Position numbers and translations under genes: made by a program. The notes under the pieces were generated by a model. That model did not search any database and was not told where the DNA came from. It saw only the letters and a list, made by a program, of their open reading frames with translations. Below, in pieces: positions 1-10,631 of a DNA stretch of 64,000 bases. The stretch is from Paramecium sonneborni (lineage: Eukaryota; Ciliophora; Oligohymenophorea; Peniculida; Parameciidae): contig CAJJDN010000004.1 in the NCBI GenBank assembly GCA_905182985.1, positions 1 to 64,000 on the forward strand, given 5' to 3'. Position 1 is the first letter of the stretch. Each line of letters starts with the position of its first letter.

Positions 1-1
1 C

Positions 2-1852
2 TCCATTAACCTATTAGTAGAAATGAAAACAGACTTGACTAATCAATGCTTCGAAGCCATAAGAATCAAGGATACTTCATTGTATGGAGGGAATTTCGTG
101 AGATGTAACTTTAGTGGATCGCAATTTGATAATGTAGACATAAGTGGAGTTAACTTGAATGGATGTTTACTCTTGAATTGCAAATGGAAGGGTATAAAAA
201 TCCATGAATTGAATAAATTTGATGGTCATTCATCTAGGGTTAACTCAGTTTGTTTCTCACCTGATGGTACTACTCTTGCATCAGGTGGTGATGATAACTC
301 TATACGTTTATGGGATCTAAAAACAGGTTAATAAAAAGCAAAATTGAATGGTCATACTTGGATAGTCAACTCAGTCTGTTTCTCACCTGATGGTACTACC
401 CTTGCATCAGGTAGTGATGATAGCTCTATACGTTTATGGGATCTTAAAACAGGATAAGAAAAAATCAAATTGGATTGTTATTCAGGTACAGTCTGCTCAG
501 TCTGTTTCTCACCTGATGGTACTACACTTGCATCAGGTAGTGATGATAACTCTATTCGTTTATGGGATCTTAAAACAAGAAAATAAAAAACCAAATGGGA
601 TGATCATTCATCTTATGTCATGTCAGTCTGTTTTTCACCTGATGGTACTACCCTTGCATCAGGTAGTGATGACAACTCTATACGTTTATGGGATCTTAAA
701 ACAGGTTAATAAAAAACCAAATTGAATGGTCATTCAGGTACAATCTGTTCAGTTTGTTTCTCTCCTGATGGTACTACACTTGCATCAGGTAGCAGTGATT
801 ACTCTATACGTTTATGGGATCTGAAAACAGTAGAATAAAAAACCAAATTAGATGGTCATTACAATTGGGTCATGTCAGTCTGTTTCTCTCCTGATTGTAC
901 TACCCTTGCATCAGGTAGCAGCGATTACTCTATACGTTTATGGGCTCTGAAAACAGGATAATAAAAAACAAAATTTAATGGTCATTCAGGTACAGTCTGT
1001 TCAGTCTGTTTCTCTCCTAATGGCTCTACCCTTGCATCAGGTAGTGATGATAAGTCTATACGTTTATGGGATCTTAAAACAGGATAATAAAAAGCCAAAT
1101 TGAATGGTCATTCATCTTCAGTCTGCTCGGTTTGTTACTCTGCAGATGGTAGTACCCTTGCATCAGGAAGTAGGGATAACTCTATACGTTTATGGGATCT
1201 TAAAGCAAGATAATAAAAAATCAAATTGGATGGTCATTCATCCTCAGTCTGGTCAGTCTGTTTCTCTTCTGATGGTACTACCCTTGCATCAGGTAGTTAG
1301 GATTCGTCGATACGTTTATGGGATCTTAAAACAGGATAATAAAAAGCTAAATTAGATGATCCTAAATATCCAATCATGTCAGTCTGTTTCTCACCTGATG
1401 GTACTACCCTTGCATCAGGTAGTTAGGATAACTCTATACGTTTATGGGATCTTAAAACAGGATAAGAGAAGGCAAAATTGGATGGTCATTCATCTTCAGT
1501 CTGCTCAGTCTGTTTCTCTCCTGATGGTACTACCCTTGCATCAGGTAGTAGGGATAACTCTATACGTTTATGGGATATTAAAACAGGAACATTAATTTAA
1601 CCAGTAAATTAGCATAATAAAGAGCTCCTAGCCCAAGTTCAGACTCCTTTATCAAAAAATAATCTTTTTCAAAGAAACCCACACATCACAATCCTCACTA
1701 TATCTCAATCAGCTAAATTTTAGGCTTAAAATGCTCTGGTACTGAAAGGAGAATTTATCAATCACCAAGGATACGATTTTAAATAGTTAATGAAGTCAAG
1801 TGGTAGTATTTTATTGGAAAACCAAATAGAAGAATTTAAAAGGATAAAATGA
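2..1852 (+). CDS. WD40-array protein with N-terminal pentapeptide-like segment (5' partial)
   Basis: Reads open from the window edge to TGA at 1850-1852 in the ciliate code, with no intron. An ATG lies at 23, but the frame is open upstream, so the start is probably outside. Residues about 10-60 (from the ATG) have the spaced Asn/Leu pattern of pentapeptide repeats ([19 protein letters not shown]). Eleven WD40 units of exactly 42 residues follow, each with the core [11 protein letters not shown]...[10 protein letters not shown], enough for one to one and a half propellers. Unit 6 has LWA instead of LWD and PDC instead of PDG. A tail of about 85 residues follows the last blade. Members of this Paramecium family are presumed scaffolds; the partner is unknown. 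Confidence 0.93.
215..1589 (+). repeat. Tandem 126-bp WD40 repeat, 11 units
   Basis: The motif ttatgggat recurs every 126 bp (about 309, 434, 561, 687, 813, then 1065 to 1569; the 939 unit has ttatgggct). The units are so alike at DNA level that recent unequal exchange or gene conversion is likely. The repeat is coding. Confidence 0.95.
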
Positions 1853-1949
1853 TTATCTTTATTATTAGCATAAAAATTTACACTATTATTGTTATATATT
1901 TATGTTATTGATATTAAATATTTAAAAAAAAAGAAACAAAAATTGTAGA

Positions 1950-2434
1950 TTAACCTAACTTATCCTTAAATTAAGAAAATTAGAGTTATCAAACTAAGAG
2001 CCAAATTTAGACTAAAGACTAATAGCTTCGAGAAAGAAAATAGGTATTCGAAGGTAAAATGAGGGCTATGTATAAGAGGTTCTTTCTTATAACTAGGTAG
2101 GACTTGTTTAAGTATCATATAAAAAACGAGAAGTATTAAGATGAAAATAAGTTGATAATCAAGAAAGAAAAAAAAAGGTAATATGTTTTTATCAAAGAAG
2201 ATTAAAACAACCAAAGAAAAAAAAAGCTAAGGAGATATAGAAATAAAAAGCCTAAGCTCAATTATTAGAATTACGAGGAAAGGCATTTTGATTTGTAAAG
2301 TTATGATTATGCTATTTAAAAACAATCCTGAAAATGCTGATGTCTATAATATAGGCATAATTAATTATTTACTACAATATAACAATGACTTCAAATAAAT
2401 TAAATCGATTGGACAACTAGTTAAATAAATTTGA
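1950..2434 (+). pseudogene. Frameshifted TPR-protein relic
   Basis: Three overlapping frames together give pieces of a Paramecium TPR-family protein: a basic coiled-coil stretch (about 2058-2230), then AQLLELRGKAF, DLQSYDYAI and FKNNPENADVYNIGIINY, each in a different frame and in the order expected for a TPR unit. The frame changes near 2294 and 2322 fit no 18-35 nt intron. No complete ORF exists. It lies directly downstream of the WD40 gene. The pieces are seen; the family assignment rests on the NPENA-type motif. Confidence 0.5.
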
Positions 2435-2594
2435 AGAAGTCAGGCTCACAACTAATCAATATTGATCTATCAAGTTGAAGGCCAAAAACAGAACACACTC
2501 TCCTACCCCCCAATACCCTATTAAAAGAGAAGATAGATTCTGTATGGGGTATCCCAAAGCAGACCAACAGAAATAAATCCCTCACATGGCGTGA
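2385..2594 (+). other. Possible small coding fragment with in-frame TGA
   Basis: ATG at 2385 begins a 70-codon frame that is plausible as protein (KNRTHSPTPQYPIKREDRF near the middle) but has a TGA at codon 27. Treating 2439-2474 as an intron would remove it, but that segment starts GTC and is long for this genome. It overlaps the end of the TPR relic. It could be a relic or chance. Confidence 0.22.
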
Positions 2595-3624
2595 GAAATA
2601 GGGCAGTAATATGACAGTCTCTAAAACTTTTACCTCAAAATCAGATATTTTGATAATAATTTTGATATTTTTCCAATCCCAATTTAAATCATATAAAGTT
2701 CAGTTATTATTTGAATTTTCATTAACTTTTTCTTTCTTACCATAAATTGGACAGGTCAAGTTTTCCTCCAATATTTTTCTCTGATAAAGAATTATTCTTT
2801 GACTATGATTACCTTTACAGAAAAGAGAAGTGTTCCCAATATTATTTTTCCCTTACTTTTGATTAAAAAAAATGATTAAATGAAAGATCTAAGAAAAACT
2901 TAAAAATATCACAATCTTAAAATTGTTTAAGAGTTTTGGTGCTTATTTTGAGTTATTTTGATAAGGGAACTTGAGCAATTTAATACCTTTTATTTGTTTT
3001 ATTTTAATGAAAGATTATATCCAACTATCTGATAAGTAGATACATTAAAACTAGTTTTAAAAAGGGATAATCTAGTAAGTCACAATATGTGCTTTTCCCC
3101 TCCCCATTCCTGTCAATCTGCCTTTTACTACAGCCTAACATAGCAGCTCCTTATAAGTAATTATTTACATTTTCAAATCGATACATTAGTTTTTGTTTGC
3201 TTAATAAAAATACTAGAATTTTCAATTCCAGACATTCATTTGTCTTCTGGCGTTGTAAAGAATGCTGGGAAGACGATATTTAAGCGCCAAATTAATAAGA
3301 AAAAACAAGGATACAATTTTCTGCTTAAAATTACATTATTTATGTTTAGGAATAATTAAATAAGGAGAAGAAAATGATAATTAAGTAGGCTGTAATCATC
3401 ATTATTCTTTTATTTGGCATAAATCTGATGAAAAAAGCAGGAGGTAAAAAAAGAAGAAAAAATTTAATAATCATTAATAAAACATGAATTGGAATTATAG
3501 GATTACAGGAAATTTGAATTAGAATATGATTTTATTAAATCAATTCAATAATATTTATAACCAATAGAATTGAATTAAATATTTTTAAAATTCTATAAAA
3601 ATGTTTAGAAATTTAAATTAAATA
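2595..3624. other. Gap with no confident gene
   Basis: About 1 kb of AT-rich DNA. A few GC-richer islands (about 3100-3140 and 3240-3300) could be decayed coding sequence. A short plus-strand ORF at about 3374-3487 encodes a hydrophobic start followed by a Lys/Arg-rich tail, resembling a cut signal peptide. Nothing is long enough to call. Confidence 0.4.
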
Positions 3625-3813
3625 TTGCTAAACTTGTGAGGATATATTTTATGAACTTAATTTTTAAAGGAAAATCAATACTATAATTGAGATTTCTTTT
3701 ATTAATTATTTTTTCATAAATAAAAAAGGACATTTTCGAAGTTAAAAACGATGAGTAATTATGATATATATATTCAAAGAGATTAATAAACTTAGCAATT
3801 TAATTTCAGCTAA

Positions 3814-4495
3814 TCATTATTATGTATGTTAGAGATCACAACATAATTATTAATTTATATTGTTTGTGTTTGAAAACTGTCTTATTAGATTTTAAGTTGC
3901 TCTTTTGTATTGATGATATCTCTAATGTTAATAAAGTTAATAATACTTTTAATTTTTAGCTTACATCAATCTCCTCAGTTTATTATTTATTAAATATTAA
4001 ATCATCTGTTGATTTAATTTATTTCATCAATTTCTACTCACTTCTTTTTTTTTAATAAGATGTAAAAGGCTTATTCATTTTATTAATATGTGAACGCATC
4101 TACCATTTCTGTTGATTATTGATCGACTCACTTGGCTAATTTAATAAATCTTCACTCATCAAATGACTAGATTTAAAGATCTTTGTAGGTAACTTAGTTT
4201 AAAAATACTATAATTCATAAGGAACATTCTTTAAACGTTAAGCTCTTTTACTTTCTTACATTGGAGCATAGAATTAAATTTTTTTTCCTGACGAAATTGT
4301 GATAATCGTCACGGTTGGTGTATTTATCAACTCATCAGACCTAGCAGATCTGGTTGTTTTAGGATAACACCCTTAATAATACTTGTTAGCCATGCTATGC
4401 ACTGGAGTATTCATTCTAAAATCCAAATCTAATCTCACGCAGCTTTCAACTTTAGGCAAGATATAAAGTTTTCGAATTAATTTTTCTTATTACAT
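3814..4495 (-). CDS. Unknown basic protein, 218 aa
   Basis: Starts MQQEKLIRKLYILPK at 4495 and runs open in the ciliate code. A 25-nt intron with GTATTA and TTAG ends near 3940 shifts the frame so that the stop is TGA at 3814-3816; without it the stop would be at 3836. Spliced length is 657 nt. The middle is Ser/Thr/Arg rich (KTTRSARSDELINTPTVTI) and the rest is Lys/Gln rich, with no recognised domain or membrane segment. It resembles low-complexity Paramecium proteins with phosphorylation-type patches. An exact second copy lies at 5465-6146 in the duplicated block. Confidence 0.6.
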
Positions 4496-4809
4496 TTAAA
4501 ATAATGAAAAAAATATCATACAACTAATCTTCGTTTTTAATTTATGTCTTGTTTATGTTGAAAGATATAAAATTAAGAATAACATATTAAAAATAAAGAA
4601 ACTTGGCTTTATATTACAACAGCCATCTTTTTAAACTTCAATTTATTGAAATTGTTTAAATTTAGTAATATACAAGATCTTTTTATATCAAAAAAAAATT
4701 AACTTATTTGATAAGCACTGCTATGATTGAGGTTTATTTATAAAAAAAATTATTCCATAGATTACTCCTAATCACTGAATCCTAAATGCACTTTAATTCA
4801 TAGATGGAC

Positions 4810-5166
4810 TCATGTATTGATTTACTCACATTTGTTCTATTATGAAAACTAAGGTAATTTAATACTGCTTGTTCGAGGTTAGAGTCTAAAATGTATATTT
4901 GACTAATGTGCAGAAGTTCGAATTGAACTCCTTCTTTCTTATCTAAATTAAAAATTAACTAAACAAAATAACATCTTTTCTTTACCCGATTTTTCATATT
5001 TCTTTAAAAAATCAAAATTATGTTTTCTTTAGTGAGGTTTATAAATTTCCCTTGAATCATCATGGAATTGAGACATTATAGGTTTTATTCCATCATAAGT
5101 TAGCTTTCTTAAGCTTTTCATTTAGTTGATTCTTTAATTCAGGGTAAAAGCAGCATCATTGGACAT
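4810..5166 (-). CDS. Possible small basic protein, 118 aa
   Basis: ATG at 5166, TGA at 4810-4812, 119 codons with no TGA. It begins MSNDAAFTLNQRINQMK and ends in an Arg/Ser/Gln-rich part (RQERRSSIRTSAHQ). A 27-nt GTAAAG...TTTAG segment could be an in-frame intron. It is upstream of, and on the same strand as, the gene at 3814-4495, and might be its 5' part through unrecognised introns. No family recognised. Duplicated at 6461-6817. Confidence 0.38.
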
Positions 5167-5274
5167 ATTGATGAAATAAATTTTATAATTATTAATATTA
5201 TTCTAATTAATAAAGAAATTTAATAAATTTTTTAATTTTGATTAGATCATTCGTCAATATAAGTTAAATTTATT

Positions 5275-5275
5275 N
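5275..5275. other. Single-n scaffold gap
   Basis: One n between contig ends. The 1650 bp on its left are repeated on its right. Confidence 0.95.
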
Positions 5276-5464
5276 TTGCTAAACTTGTGAGGATATATTT
5301 TATGAACTTAATTTTTAAAGGAAAATCAATACTATAATTGAGATTTCTTTTATTAATTATTTTTTCATAAATAAAAAAGGACATTTTCGAAGTTAAAAAC
5401 GATGAGTAATTATGATATATATATTCAAAGAGATTAATAAACTTAGCAATTTAATTTCAGCTAA

Positions 5465-6146
5465 TCATTATTATGTATGTTAGAGATCACAACATAATTA
5501 TTAATTTATATTGTTTGTGTTTGAAAACTGTCTTATTAGATTTTAAGTTGCTCTTTTGTATTGATGATATCTCTAATGTTAATAAAGTTAATAATACTTT
5601 TAATTTTTAGCTTACATCAATCTCCTCAGTTTATTATTTATTAAATATTAAATCATCTGTTGATTTAATTTATTTCATCAATTTCTACTCACTTCTTTTT
5701 TTTTAATAAGATGTAAAAGGCTTATTCATTTTATTAATATGTGAACGCATCTACCATTTCTGTTGATTATTGATCGACTCACTTGGCTAATTTAATAAAT
5801 CTTCACTCATCAAATGACTAGATTTAAAGATCTTTGTAGGTAACTTAGTTTAAAAATACTATAATTCATAAGGAACATTCTTTAAACGTTAAGCTCTTTT
5901 ACTTTCTTACATTGGAGCATAGAATTAAATTTTTTTTCCTGACGAAATTGTGATAATCGTCACGGTTGGTGTATTTATCAACTCATCAGACCTAGCAGAT
6001 CTGGTTGTTTTAGGATAACACCCTTAATAATACTTGTTAGCCATGCTATGCACTGGAGTATTCATTCTAAAATCCAAATCTAATCTCACGCAGCTTTCAA
6101 CTTTAGGCAAGATATAAAGTTTTCGAATTAATTTTTCTTATTACAT
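5465..6146 (-). CDS. Second copy of the unknown 218-aa basic protein
   Basis: Same gene as at 3814-4495, offset by 1651 bases, with the same start, 25-nt intron and stop. It most likely does not exist as a separate locus, because it lies inside the redundant middle contig. Confidence 0.5.
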
Positions 6147-6460
6147 TTAAAATAATGAAAAAAATATCATACAACTAATCTTCGTTTTTAATTTATGTCT
6201 TGTTTATGTTGAAAGATATAAAATTAAGAATAACATATTAAAAATAAAGAAACTTGGCTTTATATTACAACAGCCATCTTTTTAAACTTCAATTTATTGA
6301 AATTGTTTAAATTTAGTAATATACAAGATCTTTTTATATCAAAAAAAAATTAACTTATTTGATAAGCACTGCTATGATTGAGGTTTATTTATAAAAAAAA
6401 TTATTCCATAGATTACTCCTAATCACTGAATCCTAAATGCACTTTAATTCATAGATGGAC

Positions 6461-6817
6461 TCATGTATTGATTTACTCACATTTGTTCTATTATGAAAAC
6501 TAAGGTAATTTAATACTGCTTGTTCGAGGTTAGAGTCTAAAATGTATATTTGACTAATGTGCAGAAGTTCGAATTGAACTCCTTCTTTCTTATCTAAATT
6601 AAAAATTAACTAAACAAAATAACATCTTTTCTTTACCCGATTTTTCATATTTCTTTAAAAAATCAAAATTATGTTTTCTTTAGTGAGGTTTATAAATTTC
6701 CCTTGAATCATCATGGAATTGAGACATTATAGGTTTTATTCCATCATAAGTTAGCTTTCTTAAGCTTTTCATTTAGTTGATTCTTTAATTCAGGGTAAAA
6801 GCAGCATCATTGGACAT
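6461..6817 (-). CDS. Second copy of the possible 118-aa protein
   Basis: Same reading frame as at 4810-5166, offset by 1651 bases, inside the duplicated block. Probably an assembly duplicate. Confidence 0.3.
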
Positions 6818-6911
6818 ATTGATGAAATAAATTTTATAATTATTAATATTATTCTAATTAATAAAGAAATTTAATAAATTTTTTAATTTTGATTAGATCA
6901 TTCGTCAATAT

Positions 6912-8053
6912 AAGTTAAATTTATTATTTCTATATATTTATATCATGTGTGAATTTTTGAAAATAATTATTAATTACTTGATTTAAAATAGGAATTACAG
7001 CAGACAAGCCTTGCTCTAAATACATATTTTTTAAATTCTTTACTTTTACAAACGCATTTCATCTATTCTTTCCATCAAACCTGCCATAATTGCTACAATT
7101 TCAATTAACTCCTTCCATTTTTTAACTTTAAAAATTAATGTTTTAAATAATCTAGATAATTAGTAAAATTATGTTATTATCTTATACTCATTCATATAAA
7201 TTAAATTAATAGATCTTTATGGCAACGACATCAATCAATAGAAACTAAAACAAAAATTGTTTATTATTTTTTTTACTAATCTTAACAAGCTATTAGATTT
7301 TAATAGTACCTCTACTCTTTGCTTTAACTTCTTTCAATTTGAACTGATTTTTCTAATTATTTACTTTTTAATAAGTTCGTTAACCAAGAGTTATTATTAA
7401 TAATAATATTTACTTCATCTACTAGAAGTAAAGACTTTGGTTTATTTACACCAATCACATCAGCAATAACTCTGCCATAATGAATTCCAATTTTTAAACA
7501 ACAGCTTAAACATCTTTATATTTCATAGCTTTAACACTCTAAATACATTTACACGTATTTAAGATTCTCTCCGTTGGATTAAGATTATCAGATAATCTTT
7601 TAATCCACCAGAGCCGTATATGTTTAACCAACTGATTCAATCTTTTTTATTTATTAGCTCAAAAAAACTAATCAAATAAATTCTTTATTCATTCTTTTTA
7701 GTATGAAATTAGCACATCAATTTCAGCTTTTCTTTTGTTGTGATAAGTCATTTCGAACGAAGATAACCGCAATAATGTTTATTCCAGCAGCTTAGTAATT
7801 GTTTTTTTTAAACATATAATAGTAAAGAATCAAATTAATTATTAGAAATATAATTGATATCTACATTAATGATGCACTTTTTGCAATAAGCTTTAAAGAA
7901 ATATCTTAAATTTTTGAATTTATTTTACAGCAAAGAATTTGAAAATGAATATTTTTGTGGTGAAATTGACTTATTTCATTTGAATAATTATATGAAAATT
8001 TGATGAAAATTTTTACGGCTTAAAAATACAAAAATTGTTGATTACCAAAATCT
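6912..8053. repeat. 1142-bp direct duplicate, copy 1
   Basis: Begins aagttaaatttattatttc and ends at ccaaaatct before the single n at 8054. It matches 8055-9197 apart from one base (ttttagtatg here, ttttagatatg there). Confidence 0.9.
7370..8053 (-). pseudogene. Decayed class III nucleotide cyclase, copy 1 (truncated by gap)
   Basis: Minus-strand translation across frames gives, in order, fragments typical of a ciliate adenylyl/guanylyl cyclase catalytic domain: ESVGQTYTA near 7640, NPTERILNT near 7570, AMKYKDVQ near 7520, then KIGIHYGRVIADVIGVNK (about 7445-7497) and KSLLLVDEVN. Live cyclases have a very similar KIGIHYG..IAGVIG..KPQFSLIGDTVN stretch. Frames change between fragments and TGA codons interrupt them, so no active enzyme is encoded. 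The 5' part is cut by the n at 8054; the fuller copy is at 8513-9600. Confidence 0.6.
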
Positions 8054-8054
8054 N
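8054..8054. other. Single-n scaffold gap
   Basis: One n flanked by near-identical 1.14-kb sequence on both sides. Confidence 0.95.
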
Positions 8055-9197
8055 AAGTTAAATTTATTATTTCTATATATTTATATCATGTGTGAATTTT
8101 TGAAAATAATTATTAATTACTTGATTTAAAATAGGAATTACAGCAGACAAGCCTTGCTCTAAATACATATTTTTTAAATTCTTTACTTTTACAAACGCAT
8201 TTCATCTATTCTTTCCATCAAACCTGCCATAATTGCTACAATTTCAATTAACTCCTTCCATTTTTTAACTTTAAAAATTAATGTTTTAAATAATCTAGAT
8301 AATTAGTAAAATTATGTTATTATCTTATACTCATTCATATAAATTAAATTAATAGATCTTTATGGCAACGACATCAATCAATAGAAACTAAAACAAAAAT
8401 TGTTTATTATTTTTTTTACTAATCTTAACAAGCTATTAGATTTTAATAGTACCTCTACTCTTTGCTTTAACTTCTTTCAATTTGAACTGATTTTTCTAAT
8501 TATTTACTTTTTAATAAGTTCGTTAACCAAGAGTTATTATTAATAATAATATTTACTTCATCTACTAGAAGTAAAGACTTTGGTTTATTTACACCAATCA
8601 CATCAGCAATAACTCTGCCATAATGAATTCCAATTTTTAAACAACAGCTTAAACATCTTTATATTTCATAGCTTTAACACTCTAAATACATTTACACGTA
8701 TTTAAGATTCTCTCCGTTGGATTAAGATTATCAGATAATCTTTTAATCCACCAGAGCCGTATATGTTTAACCAACTGATTCAATCTTTTTTATTTATTAG
8801 CTCAAAAAAACTAATCAAATAAATTCTTTATTCATTCTTTTTAGATATGAAATTAGCACATCAATTTCAGCTTTTCTTTTGTTGTGATAAGTCATTTCGA
8901 ACGAAGATAACCGCAATAATGTTTATTCCAGCAGCTTAGTAATTGTTTTTTTTAAACATATAATAGTAAAGAATCAAATTAATTATTAGAAATATAATTG
9001 ATATCTACATTAATGATGCACTTTTTGCAATAAGCTTTAAAGAAATATCTTAAATTTTTGAATTTATTTTACAGCAAAGAATTTGAAAATGAATATTTTT
9101 GTGGTGAAATTGACTTATTTCATTTGAATAATTATATGAAAATTTGATGAAAATTTTTACGGCTTAAAAATACAAAAATTGTTGATTACCAAAATCT
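8055..9197. repeat. 1143-bp direct duplicate, copy 2
   Basis: Repeat of 6912-8053 with a one-base insertion. It starts with the same 14 bases (aagttaaatttatt) that end the left contig at 5261-5274. Confidence 0.9.
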
Positions 9198-9600
9198 TGT
9201 ATTAATCTCTCAGTGATTTATTAAATCGCAAAATTTATGATGAAATCCTACAATTTCAACACAATATACATTACAAGCTTGTCATATACAGCATCTTATT
9301 TGTATAACATACAACCTAAATAAACTAATTCAAATAGATTAAAATATTTCATTTACAATTATTGTAGTAAGTTGAAAGCGTTTCATTCTAACTTTCTAAT
9401 TCTTTTTACAGATCCTACTTTTCATTATTAAATATTCTTTTTTTTTCCAATAGAATCATTATTTATCTATATAATTAATACATGTTAAATCAATAATTTA
9501 ATAAATATTTTAGACAATTTCTTCTCGATCTTTATAGTGAGCTCGTTTGAAATGTTATTGATAAACATATTTACTAATTCTTCTTCAGACATTTTTAACA
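8513..9600 (-). pseudogene. Decayed class III nucleotide cyclase, fuller copy
   Basis: Contains the same cyclase fragments as copy 1 (KIGIHYGRVIADVIGVNK at about 8588-8640) plus upstream sequence. A TGA-free 162-codon frame at 8867-9352 carries a hydrophobic segment (ASLMQISIIFLIINLILYYY) and then INIIAVIFVRNDLS, which sits where a cyclase would have its first metal-binding motif. Coiled-coil-like DLQKELESQNETLS lies near 9390, and an ATG-led MSEEELVNMFINNI near 9593. The order fits membrane helix then cyclase domain. Multiple frame changes mark it as a pseudogene. Adenylyl versus guanylyl specificity cannot be judged. Confidence 0.58.
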
Positions 9601-10135
9601 GAATAATAAATAAATAATTAAAATCACTTTAATATTTAATCAAATAAATTTCAAACAATAAACTAAAAAACAATTACTAAGTATTGATTTTTAGTATGAA
9701 AATGATACAGAATCATCTAAATTTTGAATTTTAATTTAAGTTATTATTAATAATCAATAAACGAATTCTATTACAAAAGATGCATCGATATTTATGTTAG
9801 AAGAATTTATGAGATTTTATATCATAGGAAAAAATTTTTTAAATTTTAATGTAAGATCGCATTTTTAAAATGAATCGGTTGAGCCTCTTAGATTTTATTT
9901 TAATTTATAAAATACGATACTAATATTACTTTTTTATTTATATACTGTGAAAGTTGTATTCTTGATATTAAACTCTCTTAATCAAGTATTAGAAAATAGT
10001 AGGTCAATAAAATTAGTATAAATATATTTATGATTACTATATTGCAAGAAATTTTATTTTTTATTAATGTTTACATCCTAAACATCTATTAACTTAAATA
10101 GTGATTCACAAATATCTGATAATTCTATATAAACA
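9601..10135. other. AT-rich gap, nothing seen
   Basis: About 530 bp with no TGA-free frame of convincing composition on either strand. Probably includes the 5' flank of the gene at 10136. Confidence 0.5.
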
Positions 10136-10495
10136 ATGAAAACAATTAGAACAGAGATGTAATGTTTGATTTAGAAAAGAAAGTTGGAAAATATTGGAAA
10201 TTATTCTAAAGGTTTTTTATATTAAAATTCTTTTCAATAAGAAGAATTTAAATAAGATTGGAATAAAAATATTGAATTATTTCAAGCAAAATCTAATCCG
10301 AAAATAATTAGTGGCTCTGATAAAAATTTGAAAGAAAAAGTAACAAAACTTATGGCAAATACAATTTATTCAAAGTAATTAGAAGAAAAATAAAAAGAAT
10401 TCATCAAATTAATTACTATTTGTTTCTGTTTGTTAATCACACTGGTAATAATCTTTCATAAAAAAGAAGCAGAACAAATTCACAGTTTATTTTGA
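10136..10495 (+). CDS. Small tail-anchored protein, 119 aa
   Basis: ATG at 10136 (MKTIRTEMQCLIQKRK) to TGA at 10493, 120 codons, no intron. A charged, Lys/Gln-rich cytosolic part of about 90 residues precedes one hydrophobic segment (LITICFCLLITLVIIF) and a short tail HKKEAEQIHSLF. The size and C-terminal helix resemble tail-anchored proteins such as SNAREs or a small ER/mitochondrial membrane protein, but no SNARE heptad pattern is clear. It converges with SCO1, ending 136 bp away. Confidence 0.6.
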
Positions 10496-10631
10496 TTTAC
10501 ATATTTTTTTGATTTAATATATGAGATTGATAAAATATTTAAAAATTTAATATAATTGTTGTTTTAAAAAAGTCAACAATTCATAATTATTAAAATAATG
10601 GTGTATTATCAATATTTAGATAAATTTATCA

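Larger units (their letters stand above)
3625..5274. repeat. 1650-bp direct duplicate, copy 1
   Basis: Runs from ttgctaaacttgtgagg to aagttaaatttatt just before the single n at 5275. I saw no difference from the copy at 5276-6925. Exact identity beside a one-base gap points to an unmerged contig overlap. Confidence 0.9.
5276..6925. repeat. 1650-bp direct duplicate, copy 2
   Basis: Repeat of 3625-5274. The block 5276-8053 consists wholly of sequence also found in the left and right contigs. Confidence 0.9.

Noticed and set aside
390..1595. Several standard-code ORFs on the plus strand in the WD40 region
   Set aside because: They are other frames of the same 126-bp repeat; the WD40 frame is continuous once TAA and TAG are read as Gln.
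3625..6925. A true tandem gene duplication of the 218-aa gene
   Set aside because: I saw no differences over 1650 bp, introns and gaps included, with a single n at the junction; an unmerged contig overlap is simpler.
9600..10135. AT-rich block considered as a chromosome end or origin
   Set aside because: No telomeric GGGGTT/GGGTTT-type repeats or other distinctive structure; it is simply AT-rich spacer.
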